Assembly (NCBI RefSeq): GCF_041817755.1 | Contig: NZ_JBGYBX010000049.1 | Coordinates: forward strand, 1-64,000 | Reading direction: 5' to 3' | Length of the DNA: 64,000 bases | Origin: Glaesserella sp041817755 | GTDB lineage: Bacteria; Pseudomonadota; Gammaproteobacteria; Enterobacterales; Pasteurellaceae | In this document: piece after piece, positions 16,736 to 24,923 of the stretch | Position numbering within the stretch: the first letter of the stretch is position 1 | Layout of the letters: each line of letters begins with the position of its first letter | Position numbers and translations under genes: made by a program | The notes under the pieces: generated by a model | The model's input: only the letters and a program-made list of their open reading frames with translations | Database searches by the model: none | Told to the model about the DNA's origin: nothing

Positions 16736-17641
16736 ATGAGTGTCGATAAAATTTTAGCCAAGACGAAAGATGTGGGCGGGATTCCCGTGGCACGTCTATT
16801 ACCGCAACCACAACGTAAAACCGTCGGAGCGTGGTGTTTTCTCGATCACGCAGGCCCTGCGGAATTTGAAGACGATTCATTAGGACTGCAAGTCGGTTTG
16901 CATCCGCATACGAATTTGCAAACATTTACTTGGATGTTAAAAGGCGAAGTGTGGCATCAGGATAGCTTGGGGAGCCGCCAGCTGATTAAGCCGAAACAAG
17001 TCAATTTAATGACGGCGGGAACCGGTTCTAAATACGGGATTAGCCATACGGAGCAAACACCAGAAGGTATTCATGATTTACATGCGGTACAACTTTGGAT
17101 TGCGTTGCCGATGAATCAAGAGATTAAACCGAACTTTGAACACTATCCCGAGCTGCCGGAATGGTGCGAAAACGGCATTCGCTATATTCTCACGACGGGC
17201 AGCTATTCAGGGCGAAAAGCCCCGACCACGCAATTCAGCCCGCTGGTCGGTGTGGATATGCAATTTAAGCAGACTCAGCCGTTTGAAATAGAGACGATTC
17301 CGACCTTTGAATACGGTATCTTAGTCTTAAAAGGTGAGATCAAGGTAAATGGTGTGAGTTATCAAACCGATGAACTTGCGGTCTTATTCGATTGCCAACA
17401 TGCTACCGGTGAATTAGACCTTTGGGCGGCGGAAGGCACACATATTATGTTACTTGGCGGTGAGCCGCTTCCGCATCCGACGGTCATTTGGTGGAACTTC
17501 GTGGCGGATAGTGTACAAGCCTTGGAAGAGGCGGTGAATGACTGGAATAACGGTCATGCGCGCTTTGGCGATATTAATTTGGACGGTACGGTATTACAAC
17601 GTTTACCTGCACCCAACGTGCCAAGATCGCTGAAAGTATAG
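16736..17641 (+). CDS. Pirin family protein
   Basis: The 301-residue bicupin is of the pirin family: the N-terminal cupin has the metal-binding HPHTNLQTFTW motif (two His) plus HTEQTPEGIHDLHAVQLW, followed by the C-terminal cupin. Bacterial pirins can act as quercetin 2,3-dioxygenases or bind partner enzymes such as pyruvate dehydrogenase; the role here is unknown. ATG 16736 follows AATAAGGATT. An in-frame upstream TTG at 16694 is rejected because it reads through the small ORF. A terminator-like hairpin follows at 17692. Confidence 0.9.
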   Translation: MSVDKILAKTKDVGGIPVARLLPQPQRKTVGAWCFLDHAGPAEFEDDSLGLQVGLHPHTNLQTFTWMLKGEVWHQDSLGSRQLIKPKQVNLMTAGTGSKYGISHTEQTPEGIHDLHAVQLWIALPMNQEIKPNFEHYPELPEWCENGIRYILTTGSYSGRKAPTTQFSPLVGVDMQFKQTQPFEIETIPTFEYGILVLKGEIKVNGVSYQTDELAVLFDCQHATGELDLWAAEGTHIMLLGGEPLPHPTVIWWNFVADSVQALEEAVNDWNNGHARFGDINLDGTVLQRLPAPNVPRSLKV

Positions 17642-17644
17642 GCT

Positions 17645-17674
17645 TGTTTTTTTTCGCGAATCGGAAAGATAATT
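17645..17674 (+). promoter_or_regulatory. Candidate kef promoter
   Basis: TTGTTT (17645-17650), an 18-base spacer and GATAAT (17669-17674) form a plausible sigma-70 promoter between the pirin stop and the hairpin in front of the kef gene. Confidence 0.4.
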
Positions 17675-17691
17675 TCAATCGTTGAGTACCG

Positions 17692-17715
17692 GGGCGTAAG
17701 CCCCTTATTTTTTTG
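17692..17715 (+). terminator. Hairpin plus T-run directly before the kef gene
   Basis: GGGGC-GTAA-GCCCC followed by TTATTTTTTT is an intrinsic terminator. Its T-run ends right at the GAGGT ribosome site of the Kef gene. It could end the pirin transcript, or act as an attenuator if transcription starts at the promoter candidate just upstream. Confidence 0.7.
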
Positions 17716-17725
17716 AGGTAAAAAT

Positions 17726-19576
17726 ATGGCTGCAGAAGGTGCAAGTCAATTAGTCAGTGTGGTTACACTTTTAGGCGCGGCAATTATTGCCGTTCCGCTT
17801 TTTAAACGTTTGGGGTTAGGCTCGGTGTTAGGATATTTAGCCGCAGGATTAGCGATCGGTCCTTTCGGTTTAAAACTTTTTTCTGATCCGCAGGCGATCA
17901 TTCACGTTGCCGAATTAGGTGTCGTGATGTTTCTGTTTATCATCGGTTTGGAGATGAAACCTTCTCATTTATGGGGACTGCGTCGTCAGATTTTCGGTTT
18001 AGGCAGTATGCAAGTGGTCGTTTGTGCGATTCTGCTGACCTTTGTCGGTATGAGTTTTGGTTACTCTTGGCAAATCTCTTTTATCGGTGGGGCGGGGTTT
18101 GTATTGACGTCTACGGCGATTGTGATGCAAGTCTTGAGCGAAAGGGGCGATATTGCCAGTCCTCGTGGTCAGCGAATGGTTTCCATCTTACTTTTTGAAG
18201 ATCTGATCATTGTGCCGTTATTAGCTATTGTGACTTTTTTAGCGCCAACGGATCCGAATCATATTGCCGATACGCAGCCGATTTGGCAGAAAATCGGTAT
18301 TGCTGGGCTGTCGGTGACGGCATTAGTCGTAGTGGGAATTTGGGTACTCAATCCGATTTTCCGTATGTTAGCTAAAACCAGAATTCGTGAGTTAATGACG
18401 GCAGCGGCACTTTTTGTTGTGTTGGGTTCGGCATTATTGATGGAAGAGGGCGGATTATCCACGGCAATGGGCGCTTTCGTGGCCGGGGTGCTACTTTCCG
18501 AGTCAAGTTTCCGTCATCAATTGGAAGCGGATATCGAACCGTTCAGAGGATTATTACTTGGTTTGTTTTTCCTCGGGGTGGGCATGGCATTGGATTTGAA
18601 CGTGGTTTTTGATAACTGGGTGCTCATTTTGTCAGCCGTTCTTGCCATGATGACGGTAAAATCACTCTGCATTTTAATCATTGCCAAATTAGCCAAAAGC
18701 AGCACCGGTGATGCGATGGATAGAGCGGTCGTGATGGCACAGGGCGGCGAGTTTGCTTTTGTGTTATATGCGGCTGCGGCGACACAAGGGGTGATTTCTG
18801 CAGAAATTCAGGCAAATCTGACCGCTATTGTCGTGCTTTCAATGATTTTTGCTCCGATTACGATCATTTTACATAATAAATTCGTGGCGCCACGTTTTGC
18901 GAATAAAGCGGGAGAACGTGCTGATGATCATATTGAAGAACAACATCCGATTATCTTAGTGGGTATCGGTCGTTACGGTCAAATCGTCAATCATATTCTA
19001 ACGATGTCCGGTTATCATCCGACGATTATCGATCTCAACGAATCTCAAATCGAAGGGGCGAAAAAGTATGGTATTAAAAGCTATTACGGCAATGCAACCC
19101 GCCCCGAACTACTGCACAATGCAGGGATTGAAACGGCGGAATTATTGATTGTCGCCGTAGACGATAAACATCAAGCGACGCATATTGTCGAGCTGGCTCG
19201 TTCAATGAACCCGAATATCAAAATTATCGCCAGGGCATACGACCGCGTTCACGTCTTCGAACTTTATAAAGCGGGAGCCGACAAACAAGTACGTGAAACC
19301 TTTGATTCTGCCTTACGCAGTGGGCGTGCCGCATTAAAAATGCTCGGTATTGAGGAAGAGGTGGCGGATGAAATTTGCGATTATTACTTCGAGCGTGATC
19401 GTCATCGAGTGAAATTAATGGCGGAAGTCTATGATCCAAAATTGGAACTCTTTAAGAATGAAGAAATGCGAAAAATTGCATTAGCCGAAGATCAGGAAAC
19501 GATGCTTGAAATTCAAAATATCTTGGAAAGAGCAAGAGAAAATAAAGAATCGGGCTTCTTCGGTTCTTCGCAATAA
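17726..19576 (+). CDS. kefC: Kef-type K+/H+ antiporter
   Basis: The 616-residue protein has an N-terminal CPA2 antiporter domain of about 12 membrane segments (VLGYLAAGLAIGPFG, LFIIGLEMKPS, GGEFAFVLYAA). A C-terminal RCK/TrkA-N domain carries the nucleotide-binding VGIGRYGQIVNHIL. Kef systems efflux K+ in exchange for H+ when glutathione-electrophile adducts bind the RCK domain, acidifying and protecting the cell. Length and the DIEPFRGLLLGLFF loop favour KefC over KefB, but Pasteurellaceae often carry a single Kef, so the letter is uncertain. No ancillary kefF/kefG gene is adjacent. Confidence 0.88.
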   Translation: MAAEGASQLVSVVTLLGAAIIAVPLFKRLGLGSVLGYLAAGLAIGPFGLKLFSDPQAIIHVAELGVVMFLFIIGLEMKPSHLWGLRRQIFGLGSMQVVVCAILLTFVGMSFGYSWQISFIGGAGFVLTSTAIVMQVLSERGDIASPRGQRMVSILLFEDLIIVPLLAIVTFLAPTDPNHIADTQPIWQKIGIAGLSVTALVVVGIWVLNPIFRMLAKTRIRELMTAAALFVVLGSALLMEEGGLSTAMGAFVAGVLLSESSFRHQLEADIEPFRGLLLGLFFLGVGMALDLNVVFDNWVLILSAVLAMMTVKSLCILIIAKLAKSSTGDAMDRAVVMAQGGEFAFVLYAAAATQGVISAEIQANLTAIVVLSMIFAPITIILHNKFVAPRFANKAGERADDHIEEQHPIILVGIGRYGQIVNHILTMSGYHPTIIDLNESQIEGAKKYGIKSYYGNATRPELLHNAGIETAELLIVAVDDKHQATHIVELARSMNPNIKIIARAYDRVHVFELYKAGADKQVRETFDSALRSGRAALKMLGIEEEVADEICDYYFERDRHRVKLMAEVYDPKLELFKNEEMRKIALAEDQETMLEIQNILERARENKESGFFGSSQ

Positions 19577-19610
19577 CCAAACAAGCGGTGCTTTTCCATG
19601 AAAATTTTGC

Positions 19611-19618
19611 AAATTTTC
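19611..19618. repeat. Target site duplication, left copy
   Basis: AAATTTTC lies immediately outside the left inverted repeat and is repeated exactly at 20686-20693. Confidence 0.9.
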
Positions 19619-19660
19619 GGCATAGTAGACAAAATTGAGTCTATTTTCCTACTCAACCGG

Positions 19661-19697
19661 CCATAGTAGACATTTTTGAGTCTGCTATGGCTTTTTT
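19661..19697 (+). terminator. Terminator inside the left end of the IS
   Basis: CCATAGTAGAC (19661-19671) pairs with GTCTGCTATGG (19680-19690) with one mismatch, followed by CTTTTTT. The arm repeats the terminal inverted-repeat sequence. Its orientation blocks transcription entering from kefC. Confidence 0.75.
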
Positions 19698-19698
19698 A

Positions 19699-20608
19699 TT
19701 AACAGTGTCGATGGATAAAATCCTTTAAAAACATCATCTTATTGCTATCTGAAAGCCCTGCATGAGCAGATAATTTACTCTTCATTTCCTTAAAAAATGA
19801 CTCTAAACGATTCGTTGTCTTTGGTATGTTTAATGTAGCATATTCTTGGTAAATAAAGAGATATTCCATATTCCGTTTTAAACTCCAATATGCACTTCGT
19901 AACGTGCGATGTTTAAAGCGTTTGGGATTGACATCGGAGCGTTCGTTAAAGAACTCGCTGTAAGCCTTCAGCCACTGCTTTAATGCCTCACGAAATGTTT
20001 CTTTTGTATGTGATTTTAAGCGGTAACAGAGTTTCAATAAGGCTTGACCCGCTTCTGATTTAGGCTTTTTCGTCAAATAGAAAATCGCTCTTCCAATTTG
20101 ATGAAAATGGCACATTTGTGTGGGTATTTGAGGATAAGCGTTCAATAAACCTCGACGACCATTACAAGTAATAGATTGAATTTTAATGCCTTTTTTAATA
20201 AGTTCATCAATCGCTTCAACATAATAAATATTTTTCTCAGCCGGAATAAAACGAGAATAAATGGGCTGTTTAGAGAGGGAATCCATCAGGATAAGTACAG
20301 CAAATCGACGTTTAAAATGTGTCGTATCCATAATGATATTAACCACGGCAGGTAGCGGTTTAGGCTCTGCTTTTCGCGCTTTTTGAATATGGCGTTGGAT
20401 AGTACGAACGAAGCAACCAAACTCCTCGGCAAGTTCTTGATAGGTTTGCTTTTTAGAGGAATATTTAAACCAAATATTTTCTGAGTTTAGTCGCATAGAT
20501 GCAACAAAATTGCGCTGACAATCAAGGCATTTATAACGTTGAATACCATTGATTTTGCCATACTTCTTGAGATGATTTGATGAGCAGAAAATGCAATTTT
20601 TTTGTCAT
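19699..20608 (-). CDS. IS transposase with a 5' one-base frameshift
   Basis: From Met at 20496 there are 265 open codons with an HTH (YQELAEEFGCFVRTIQRHI), DTTHF (likely first catalytic Asp), CHFHQ (CxxH) and NRLESF (likely last Glu). Upstream in the same frame lies a clear zinc ribbon (CIFC...KCLDC) joined to the body, but its natural start ATG at 20608 is in another frame. The ATG is followed by ACA and a run of seven A; with six A the protein would read straight through from MTKNCIFCSSNHL. So either this copy is frameshifted, or expression relies on slippage. At 20161-20163 the expected second Asp of the active site reads Asn (CNGRRG). Confidence 0.8.
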
Positions 20609-20616
20609 TTTTATAA

Positions 20617-20659
20617 AAAGTGGGTTAAAGCCTTATAGTACAAGGTTTCAACCCACTTT
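20617..20659 (-). other. Fold-back hairpin in the transposase leader
   Basis: AAAGTGGGTTAAAGCCTT (20617-20634) pairs with AAGGTTTCAACCCACTTT (20642-20659), 16 of 18 positions, around a 7-base loop, just upstream of the transposase ATG. In other IS such structures hide the ribosome site on read-through transcripts; that role here is inference. Confidence 0.6.
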
Positions 20660-20685
20660 GCAGACTCAATTTTGTCTACTATGCC

Positions 20686-20693
20686 AAATTTTC
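20686..20693. repeat. Target site duplication, right copy
   Basis: AAATTTTC immediately outside the right inverted repeat is identical to the left copy at 19611-19618. Confidence 0.9.
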
Positions 20694-20727
20694 CAACGAA
20701 AAGCACCGCTTGTCTTTGCTTGAAAGG

Positions 20728-21675
20728 TTATTTCAACTCCCTTGCCCCTTGATTATCCACCTTACAAATATGAATAAAGCCTTCATTGTTTTGCAGATAA
20801 TCTTTTTCAAGGTAAGCGACCAGTTTTTGAGCGTGCTCTAAGTCTGGTGCAACGGCGAACATCGTTGGGCCTGAACCCGAAATACCCACCGCTAACGCCC
20901 CCAAATCTTTACAACCTTGGCGGACTTCGGCAAAGTTTGGCAGTAACGACTCACGATACGGCTCAGCAATAAGATCTTTCATCATAATTGCGGCAAGTAC
21001 ATCTTGACGAGTGTGGCAAGCGTGAACGAAAGAGCCTAAATAGCGAGCTTGTGAGATCATCTCTTGGCGTGTATAGCTTTTTGGCAAGATCGCACGGGCT
21101 TCTGCGGTGGAAACTTCAATCCCTGGATACGCCAGCACCCAATACCATTCGTCAAAGAACGGGATAGGTTGGCAGATATTGCCGAGAGATTGAGTCATCA
21201 GTTGCAAACCGCCTAAATAGCAAGGTGCAACGTTGTCGTAATGGATTGAGCCAGAAATTCTACCCTCTAGCTCGCCCATCATTTCCAACAATTCCATTTT
21301 TGAAAACGGTTCATCGTGGAATTTATTCAGTGCTACGAGTGCAGCCACAATTGAGCAAGCACTTGAGCCTAAGCCTGAGCCAATCGGCATATTTTTCTCA
21401 AGGGTCAAGCGTAGATTTTTCACCACACCACCACGCAATTTCAAGCGCTCGCTAAACAGCACATAGGCTTGATAGACGATATTTTTTTGCGGTTCTTTCG
21501 GCAGTTTACGCACAAAATAACCGACACTTTCCAACTCAAACGGTTGATCACACTCTTCGATTTGTACTACGTCACCGAGTAATGAACCGTCTATCGGCGA
21601 AATGGCGGTGCCGAGTGAGTCAAATCCGACACTTAAATTCGCACTTGAGGCAGGGGCATAAATTCGTAATGTCAT
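20728..21675 (-). CDS. thrB: Homoserine kinase
   Basis: The 315-residue GHMP kinase has the ATP-binding loop KNMPIGSGLGSSACS, an N-terminal MTLRIYAPASSANLSVGFDS and the C-terminal GISGSGPTMFA motif. It phosphorylates homoserine on the way to threonine. It begins 10 bases after the thrA stop and is certainly cotranscribed. The usual third operon gene, thrC, does not follow; downstream are only the split uptake-signal hairpin with the IS and the convergent kefC. Confidence 0.96.
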   Translation of the reverse strand: MTLRIYAPASSANLSVGFDSLGTAISPIDGSLLGDVVQIEECDQPFELESVGYFVRKLPKEPQKNIVYQAYVLFSERLKLRGGVVKNLRLTLEKNMPIGSGLGSSACSIVAALVALNKFHDEPFSKMELLEMMGELEGRISGSIHYDNVAPCYLGGLQLMTQSLGNICQPIPFFDEWYWVLAYPGIEVSTAEARAILPKSYTRQEMISQARYLGSFVHACHTRQDVLAAIMMKDLIAEPYRESLLPNFAEVRQGCKDLGALAVGISGSGPTMFAVAPDLEHAQKLVAYLEKDYLQNNEGFIHICKVDNQGARELK

Positions 21676-21685
21676 CGCCTTTTCC

Positions 21686-24130
21686 TTATTTCAGTGTACG
21701 CAAAATATCCGCAAAAATACCTGCTGCAGTCACATCATTACCTGCACCGTAGCCACGCAGTAACAGTGGAATCGGGCTGTAATAACGGGTGTAGAAGGCA
21801 AGGGCGTTTTCACCGTTTTTTACTTTATACAGCGGATCGTCGCCGTTCACTTCTTTGATTGCGACACGGCATTTGCCGTTTTCAATCACACCGACATAGC
21901 GTAACACATTGCCACAAGCGGTCGCTTTTTCCACGCGTTTTGCAAATTCAGCATCAAGTTCTGGCAACATCGCTAAAAATTCCGCTGCAGTTTTACCTTC
22001 AGAGAAACCTTTTGGTAAAACACCTTCCACTTCAATATCTTCCAGCTCTAATGGGTAGCCACACTCACGTGCTAAAATTAACAGTTTACGAGCCACATCT
22101 TGTCCTGATAAATCATCACGAGGATCAGGCTCAGTAAAGCCTTTCTCTTTAGCAATGGTGGTTGCTTCAGACAAACTTGAACCTTCTTCTAATTTACCGA
22201 AAATGAAAGAGAGCGAGCCGGATAAAATGCCTTCAAATTTTTCTACTTCATCACCTGCTGCAAGCAAATTTTGCAAGTTTTCAATCACAGGCAAACCTGC
22301 ACCCACATTAGTTTCATATAGGAATTTATGTTGGCTCTGACGAGCATTTTCACGCATTTCTTGATAGTACGCATAGCTTGAGGTATTCGCTTTCTTATTT
22401 GGTGTAATCACGTGGAAGCCTTCTTTTAATGCACGAGCGTAAAGGTTTGCTACCGATTGTGCGGTGGTGCAATCGACAAATACGGGATTCACAACGTGAT
22501 GTAATTTGATAAACGACAGTAACACATCAAAGTCAGATGGTTGAGTTGCCGACTCTAAATCCGCACGCCAGTTATCAAGACTTAAACCGTTTTCATTGAG
22601 TAACATTTTGTTCGAGTTGGCCAACGCACACACACGGATTTCAATATCCTTCTTTGCGAGGTACTCCTTTTGTGTTTTGAACTGTTCGATCAATTCGCCG
22701 CCGACACCGCCAACACCGACTAAAAAGACATCAACCACTTTTTTGTTATTGAATAACGCTTTATGCGTTGCTTTAACCGCTTCAATCGCTTTATTTAACG
22801 GCACGACGGCAGAAATTGAACGCTCGGACGAACCTTGTGCAATCGCCACAATGCTGATATTTGCTTGAGCAAGAGCAGAGAAGAAGCGAGCCGCAATCCC
22901 TTTCGCTGTACGCATACCGTCACCAACGACGGATACGATAGAAAGGTCTTTAATCACTTCCACAGGATCTAATAAACCTTCTTTGAGCTCTTGGGCAAAA
23001 GTATTGTTTAACGCACAGAGTGCTTTTTCTACGGCTTTTACCGGCACACAGAAGCTAATACTATATTCAGAAGAAGATTGTGTAATTAAGTTCACGGAAA
23101 TACCCGCTTGTGACATTGCGGTAAACACACGGGCTGCCATACCGACCATACCTTGCATACCTGAGCCTGATACGTTGAACATTGCAACATTATCTAGGTT
23201 CGTGATCCCTTTTACTTTTAAGTTATCGTTGACCACGTTACCGTCAATGATTGTGCCCGGCGCATCCGGATTATGGGTATTTTTGATTAAGCACGGAATA
23301 TTTAACGGGACTAACGGACCAATGGTGCGAGGGTGGATGACTTTTGCCCCGAAGTAAGAAAGTTCCATCGCTTCTTGATAGCTCATTGACTCTAAGCAGA
23401 TCGCATCCGGCACTAAACGCGGATCGCAAGTGTAAACACCGTCTACGTCCGTCCAAATTTCGCACACGTTCGCTTTTAAGCAAGCCGCTAAACACGCCGC
23501 AGAGTAGTCGGAACCGTTACGACCAAGTAACACTAATTCGCCTTGTTCGTTACCTGCGGTAAATCCCGCCATTAACACTACGTTTTTCTTTGGAATAGAA
23601 AGGGCTTCAATGCGTTTGGTGGATTCGGCAATATCCACAGAGGATTCTAAATAGCTCCCGTGTGCTAATAATTTTTCGACAGGATCAATGCGAGTGACTT
23701 CATAGCCTTTCGCCTCAAACCACGCTTTCATCATAGCAATCGACAATTTTTCCCCACGGCTGTGAACTGTTGCGCTGACATTGTCCGGGCAGAATTTATT
23801 TTTAGCCGCTTCGGCAGCGATGTTACAGATGTCGTCTAATTCCGCTTTGATAAAGGCACTTAATCCTTCACGGTCAAAATTATTATTGACGGCATATAAT
23901 CCGTTGATGATGTTGTTGAAAATGTCGGTGGCTTCGGTGAGATGAGATTCGTAGGGTTCGCCGGCTTGGGCTTTATCGACAATGGCGACAAGATGGTTAG
24001 TGATTTTAGCGGGGGCGGATAGTACGCCTGCGGCTTGATCTGCCAAATGTGCCTTTTCGATGATGTCGGCAGCTTGTAAAAAGCGTTCCGGATTGGCTAA
24101 AGATGTGCCTCCAAATTTTAGAACTCGCAT
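21686..24130 (-). CDS. thrA: Bifunctional aspartokinase I / homoserine dehydrogenase I
   Basis: The 814-residue fusion has an N-terminal aspartokinase (MRVLKFGGTSLANPERFL, LLGRNGSDYSAA), two central ACT-like regulatory repeats (VSVVGDGMRTAKGIAARFF) and a C-terminal homoserine dehydrogenase with the NAD(P)-binding DVFLVGVGGVGGEL. It performs steps one and three of threonine synthesis and in enterobacteria is feedback-inhibited by threonine. Transcription is controlled by the thrL attenuator just upstream. An uptake-signal core lies inside the gene near 21914. Confidence 0.97.
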   Translation of the reverse strand: MRVLKFGGTSLANPERFLQAADIIEKAHLADQAAGVLSAPAKITNHLVAIVDKAQAGEPYESHLTEATDIFNNIINGLYAVNNNFDREGLSAFIKAELDDICNIAAEAAKNKFCPDNVSATVHSRGEKLSIAMMKAWFEAKGYEVTRIDPVEKLLAHGSYLESSVDIAESTKRIEALSIPKKNVVLMAGFTAGNEQGELVLLGRNGSDYSAACLAACLKANVCEIWTDVDGVYTCDPRLVPDAICLESMSYQEAMELSYFGAKVIHPRTIGPLVPLNIPCLIKNTHNPDAPGTIIDGNVVNDNLKVKGITNLDNVAMFNVSGSGMQGMVGMAARVFTAMSQAGISVNLITQSSSEYSISFCVPVKAVEKALCALNNTFAQELKEGLLDPVEVIKDLSIVSVVGDGMRTAKGIAARFFSALAQANISIVAIAQGSSERSISAVVPLNKAIEAVKATHKALFNNKKVVDVFLVGVGGVGGELIEQFKTQKEYLAKKDIEIRVCALANSNKMLLNENGLSLDNWRADLESATQPSDFDVLLSFIKLHHVVNPVFVDCTTAQSVANLYARALKEGFHVITPNKKANTSSYAYYQEMRENARQSQHKFLYETNVGAGLPVIENLQNLLAAGDEVEKFEGILSGSLSFIFGKLEEGSSLSEATTIAKEKGFTEPDPRDDLSGQDVARKLLILARECGYPLELEDIEVEGVLPKGFSEGKTAAEFLAMLPELDAEFAKRVEKATACGNVLRYVGVIENGKCRVAIKEVNGDDPLYKVKNGENALAFYTRYYSPIPLLLRGYGAGNDVTAAGIFADILRTLK

Positions 24131-24175
24131 AGTTTCTCCTGAAGATAATTGTTTAATGTTTGCAAATTTTGTTAC

Positions 24176-24203
24176 AAAAAAACCCGCTTGTTAAAGCGGG
24201 TTT
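24176..24203 (-). terminator. thr operon attenuator
   Basis: AACCCGCTT-GTTA-AAGCGGGTT with a T7 run on the minus strand lies between thrL and thrA. With the Thr/Ile-rich leader peptide this is a classical transcription attenuator. Confidence 0.9.
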
Positions 24204-24224
24204 CGGTGAATTTTGTTCCGTTTT

Positions 24225-24302
24225 CTAGCCACGAACACCCGCACTATGTTGGCACATAATGGTAATCATCGTGGTAATGGTTGTCATAGAAAAACGGTTC
24301 AT
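24225..24302 (-). CDS. thrL: thr operon leader peptide
   Basis: A 25-codon ORF reads MNRFSMTTITTMITIMCQHS..., with a run of six Thr and four Ile codons within twelve residues. It resembles E. coli ThrL (MKRISTTITTTITIT...) and precedes an attenuator hairpin. Ribosome stalling when charged tRNA-Thr or tRNA-Ile is scarce should prevent the terminator and allow thrAB transcription. The start follows an AGAGATTAACC stretch. Too short for most gene finders. Confidence 0.93.
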   Translation of the reverse strand: MNRFSMTTITTMITIMCQHSAGVRG

Positions 24303-24388
24303 GGTTAATCTCTAAAAATTAAGCGTGAAAAACGGGTGGAAGAATCGTCGAAAACGTTTGCTTTGTCAAATGGTTTTTTATCGAAAGT

Positions 24389-24775
24389 TCACTCTTTTCC
24401 TTTTAACAAGGCAATAATCTCTTTTAGTGCGATAATTTCCTCATTCTTTTGAGCTAACATCTCATCTTTATGGGCAATAGTGAGTTTTAATTTTTCGATT
24501 TCGGTAGTGAGATTTTCGTTGTTTCCATAATAGTTTGTATTGTTGCCATTTTCATTCATTAAAAGGAAAACACCTTTCCCTTCACTATTCATCAGTTCCA
24601 ATACATCAATATTAAAAATTTGAGCGATTTGTTCAAGTTTATGCAAATTGAGCTTGGTTTCACCACGTTCAATTTTGGCGTAACCGTTTGTGGACATATT
24701 CATTTTTGCCGCCATTTCTTCTTGTGACCATTGCTTCATTTCTCGCACCATACGGATTTTCTCATTGACACTCAC
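24389..24775 (-). CDS. XRE-family regulator with coiled-coil tail
   Basis: The 128-residue protein has an N-terminal HTH_3 (residues about 4-58: IRMVREMKQWSQEEMAAKMN and MSTNGYAKIERGE). A polar Asn-rich linker leads to a predicted coiled coil (residues about 85-125, EIEKLKLTIAHKDEMLAQKN). It is divergent from the coiled-coil lipoprotein at 24924 with a 148-bp shared region, so it may control that gene and itself. Function beyond DNA binding is unknown. Confidence 0.8.
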   Translation of the reverse strand: MSVNEKIRMVREMKQWSQEEMAAKMNMSTNGYAKIERGETKLNLHKLEQIAQIFNIDVLELMNSEGKGVFLLMNENGNNTNYYGNNENLTTEIEKLKLTIAHKDEMLAQKNEEIIALKEIIALLKGKE

Positions 24776-24833
24776 AAATCATTCCTCTCTCTATTTTTCT
24801 ACCCACAAATTGAGTAGGTTTGCCACACAGTTT

Positions 24834-24847
24834 GTTGTTAGTACAAC
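24834..24847. promoter_or_regulatory. Candidate XRE operator
   Basis: GTTGT-TAGT-ACAAC is an inverted repeat midway between the divergent XRE regulator and the surface lipoprotein gene. Its position fits an autoregulatory site; there is no direct evidence for binding. Confidence 0.3.
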
Positions 24848-24923
24848 ATCAAGACTACTCTTAAAATAGTTCGCATTTTACACATATTTTAATTAAATAA
24901 CACATTAATATTAAGGACTTCCT

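Larger units (their letters stand above)
19619..20685 (-). mobile_element. Complete insertion sequence, 1,067 bp, IS256-like zinc-ribbon variant
   Basis: The element is bounded by perfect 23-bp terminal inverted repeats (GGCATAGTAGACAAAATTGAGTC at 19619-19641 and its complement at 20663-20685) and an 8-bp target duplication (AAATTTTC). It holds one transposase gene on the minus strand. An 18-bp stem lies between the right end and the transposase start. Near the left end a partial copy of the repeat sequence forms a terminator. Family naming rests on the transposase's CxxH motif, zinc ribbon and 8-bp duplication, and should be taken as provisional. Confidence 0.92.
19583..20710. repeat. Uptake-signal hairpin split by an insertion sequence
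   Basis: ACAAGCGGTGCTTTT just left of the IS (about 19581-19595) is exactly complementary to AAAAGCACCGCTTGT just right of it (about 20698-20712). With the IS and one target copy removed, these arms form a continuous hairpin with an AAATTTTC loop between kefC and thrB. Confidence 0.85.
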
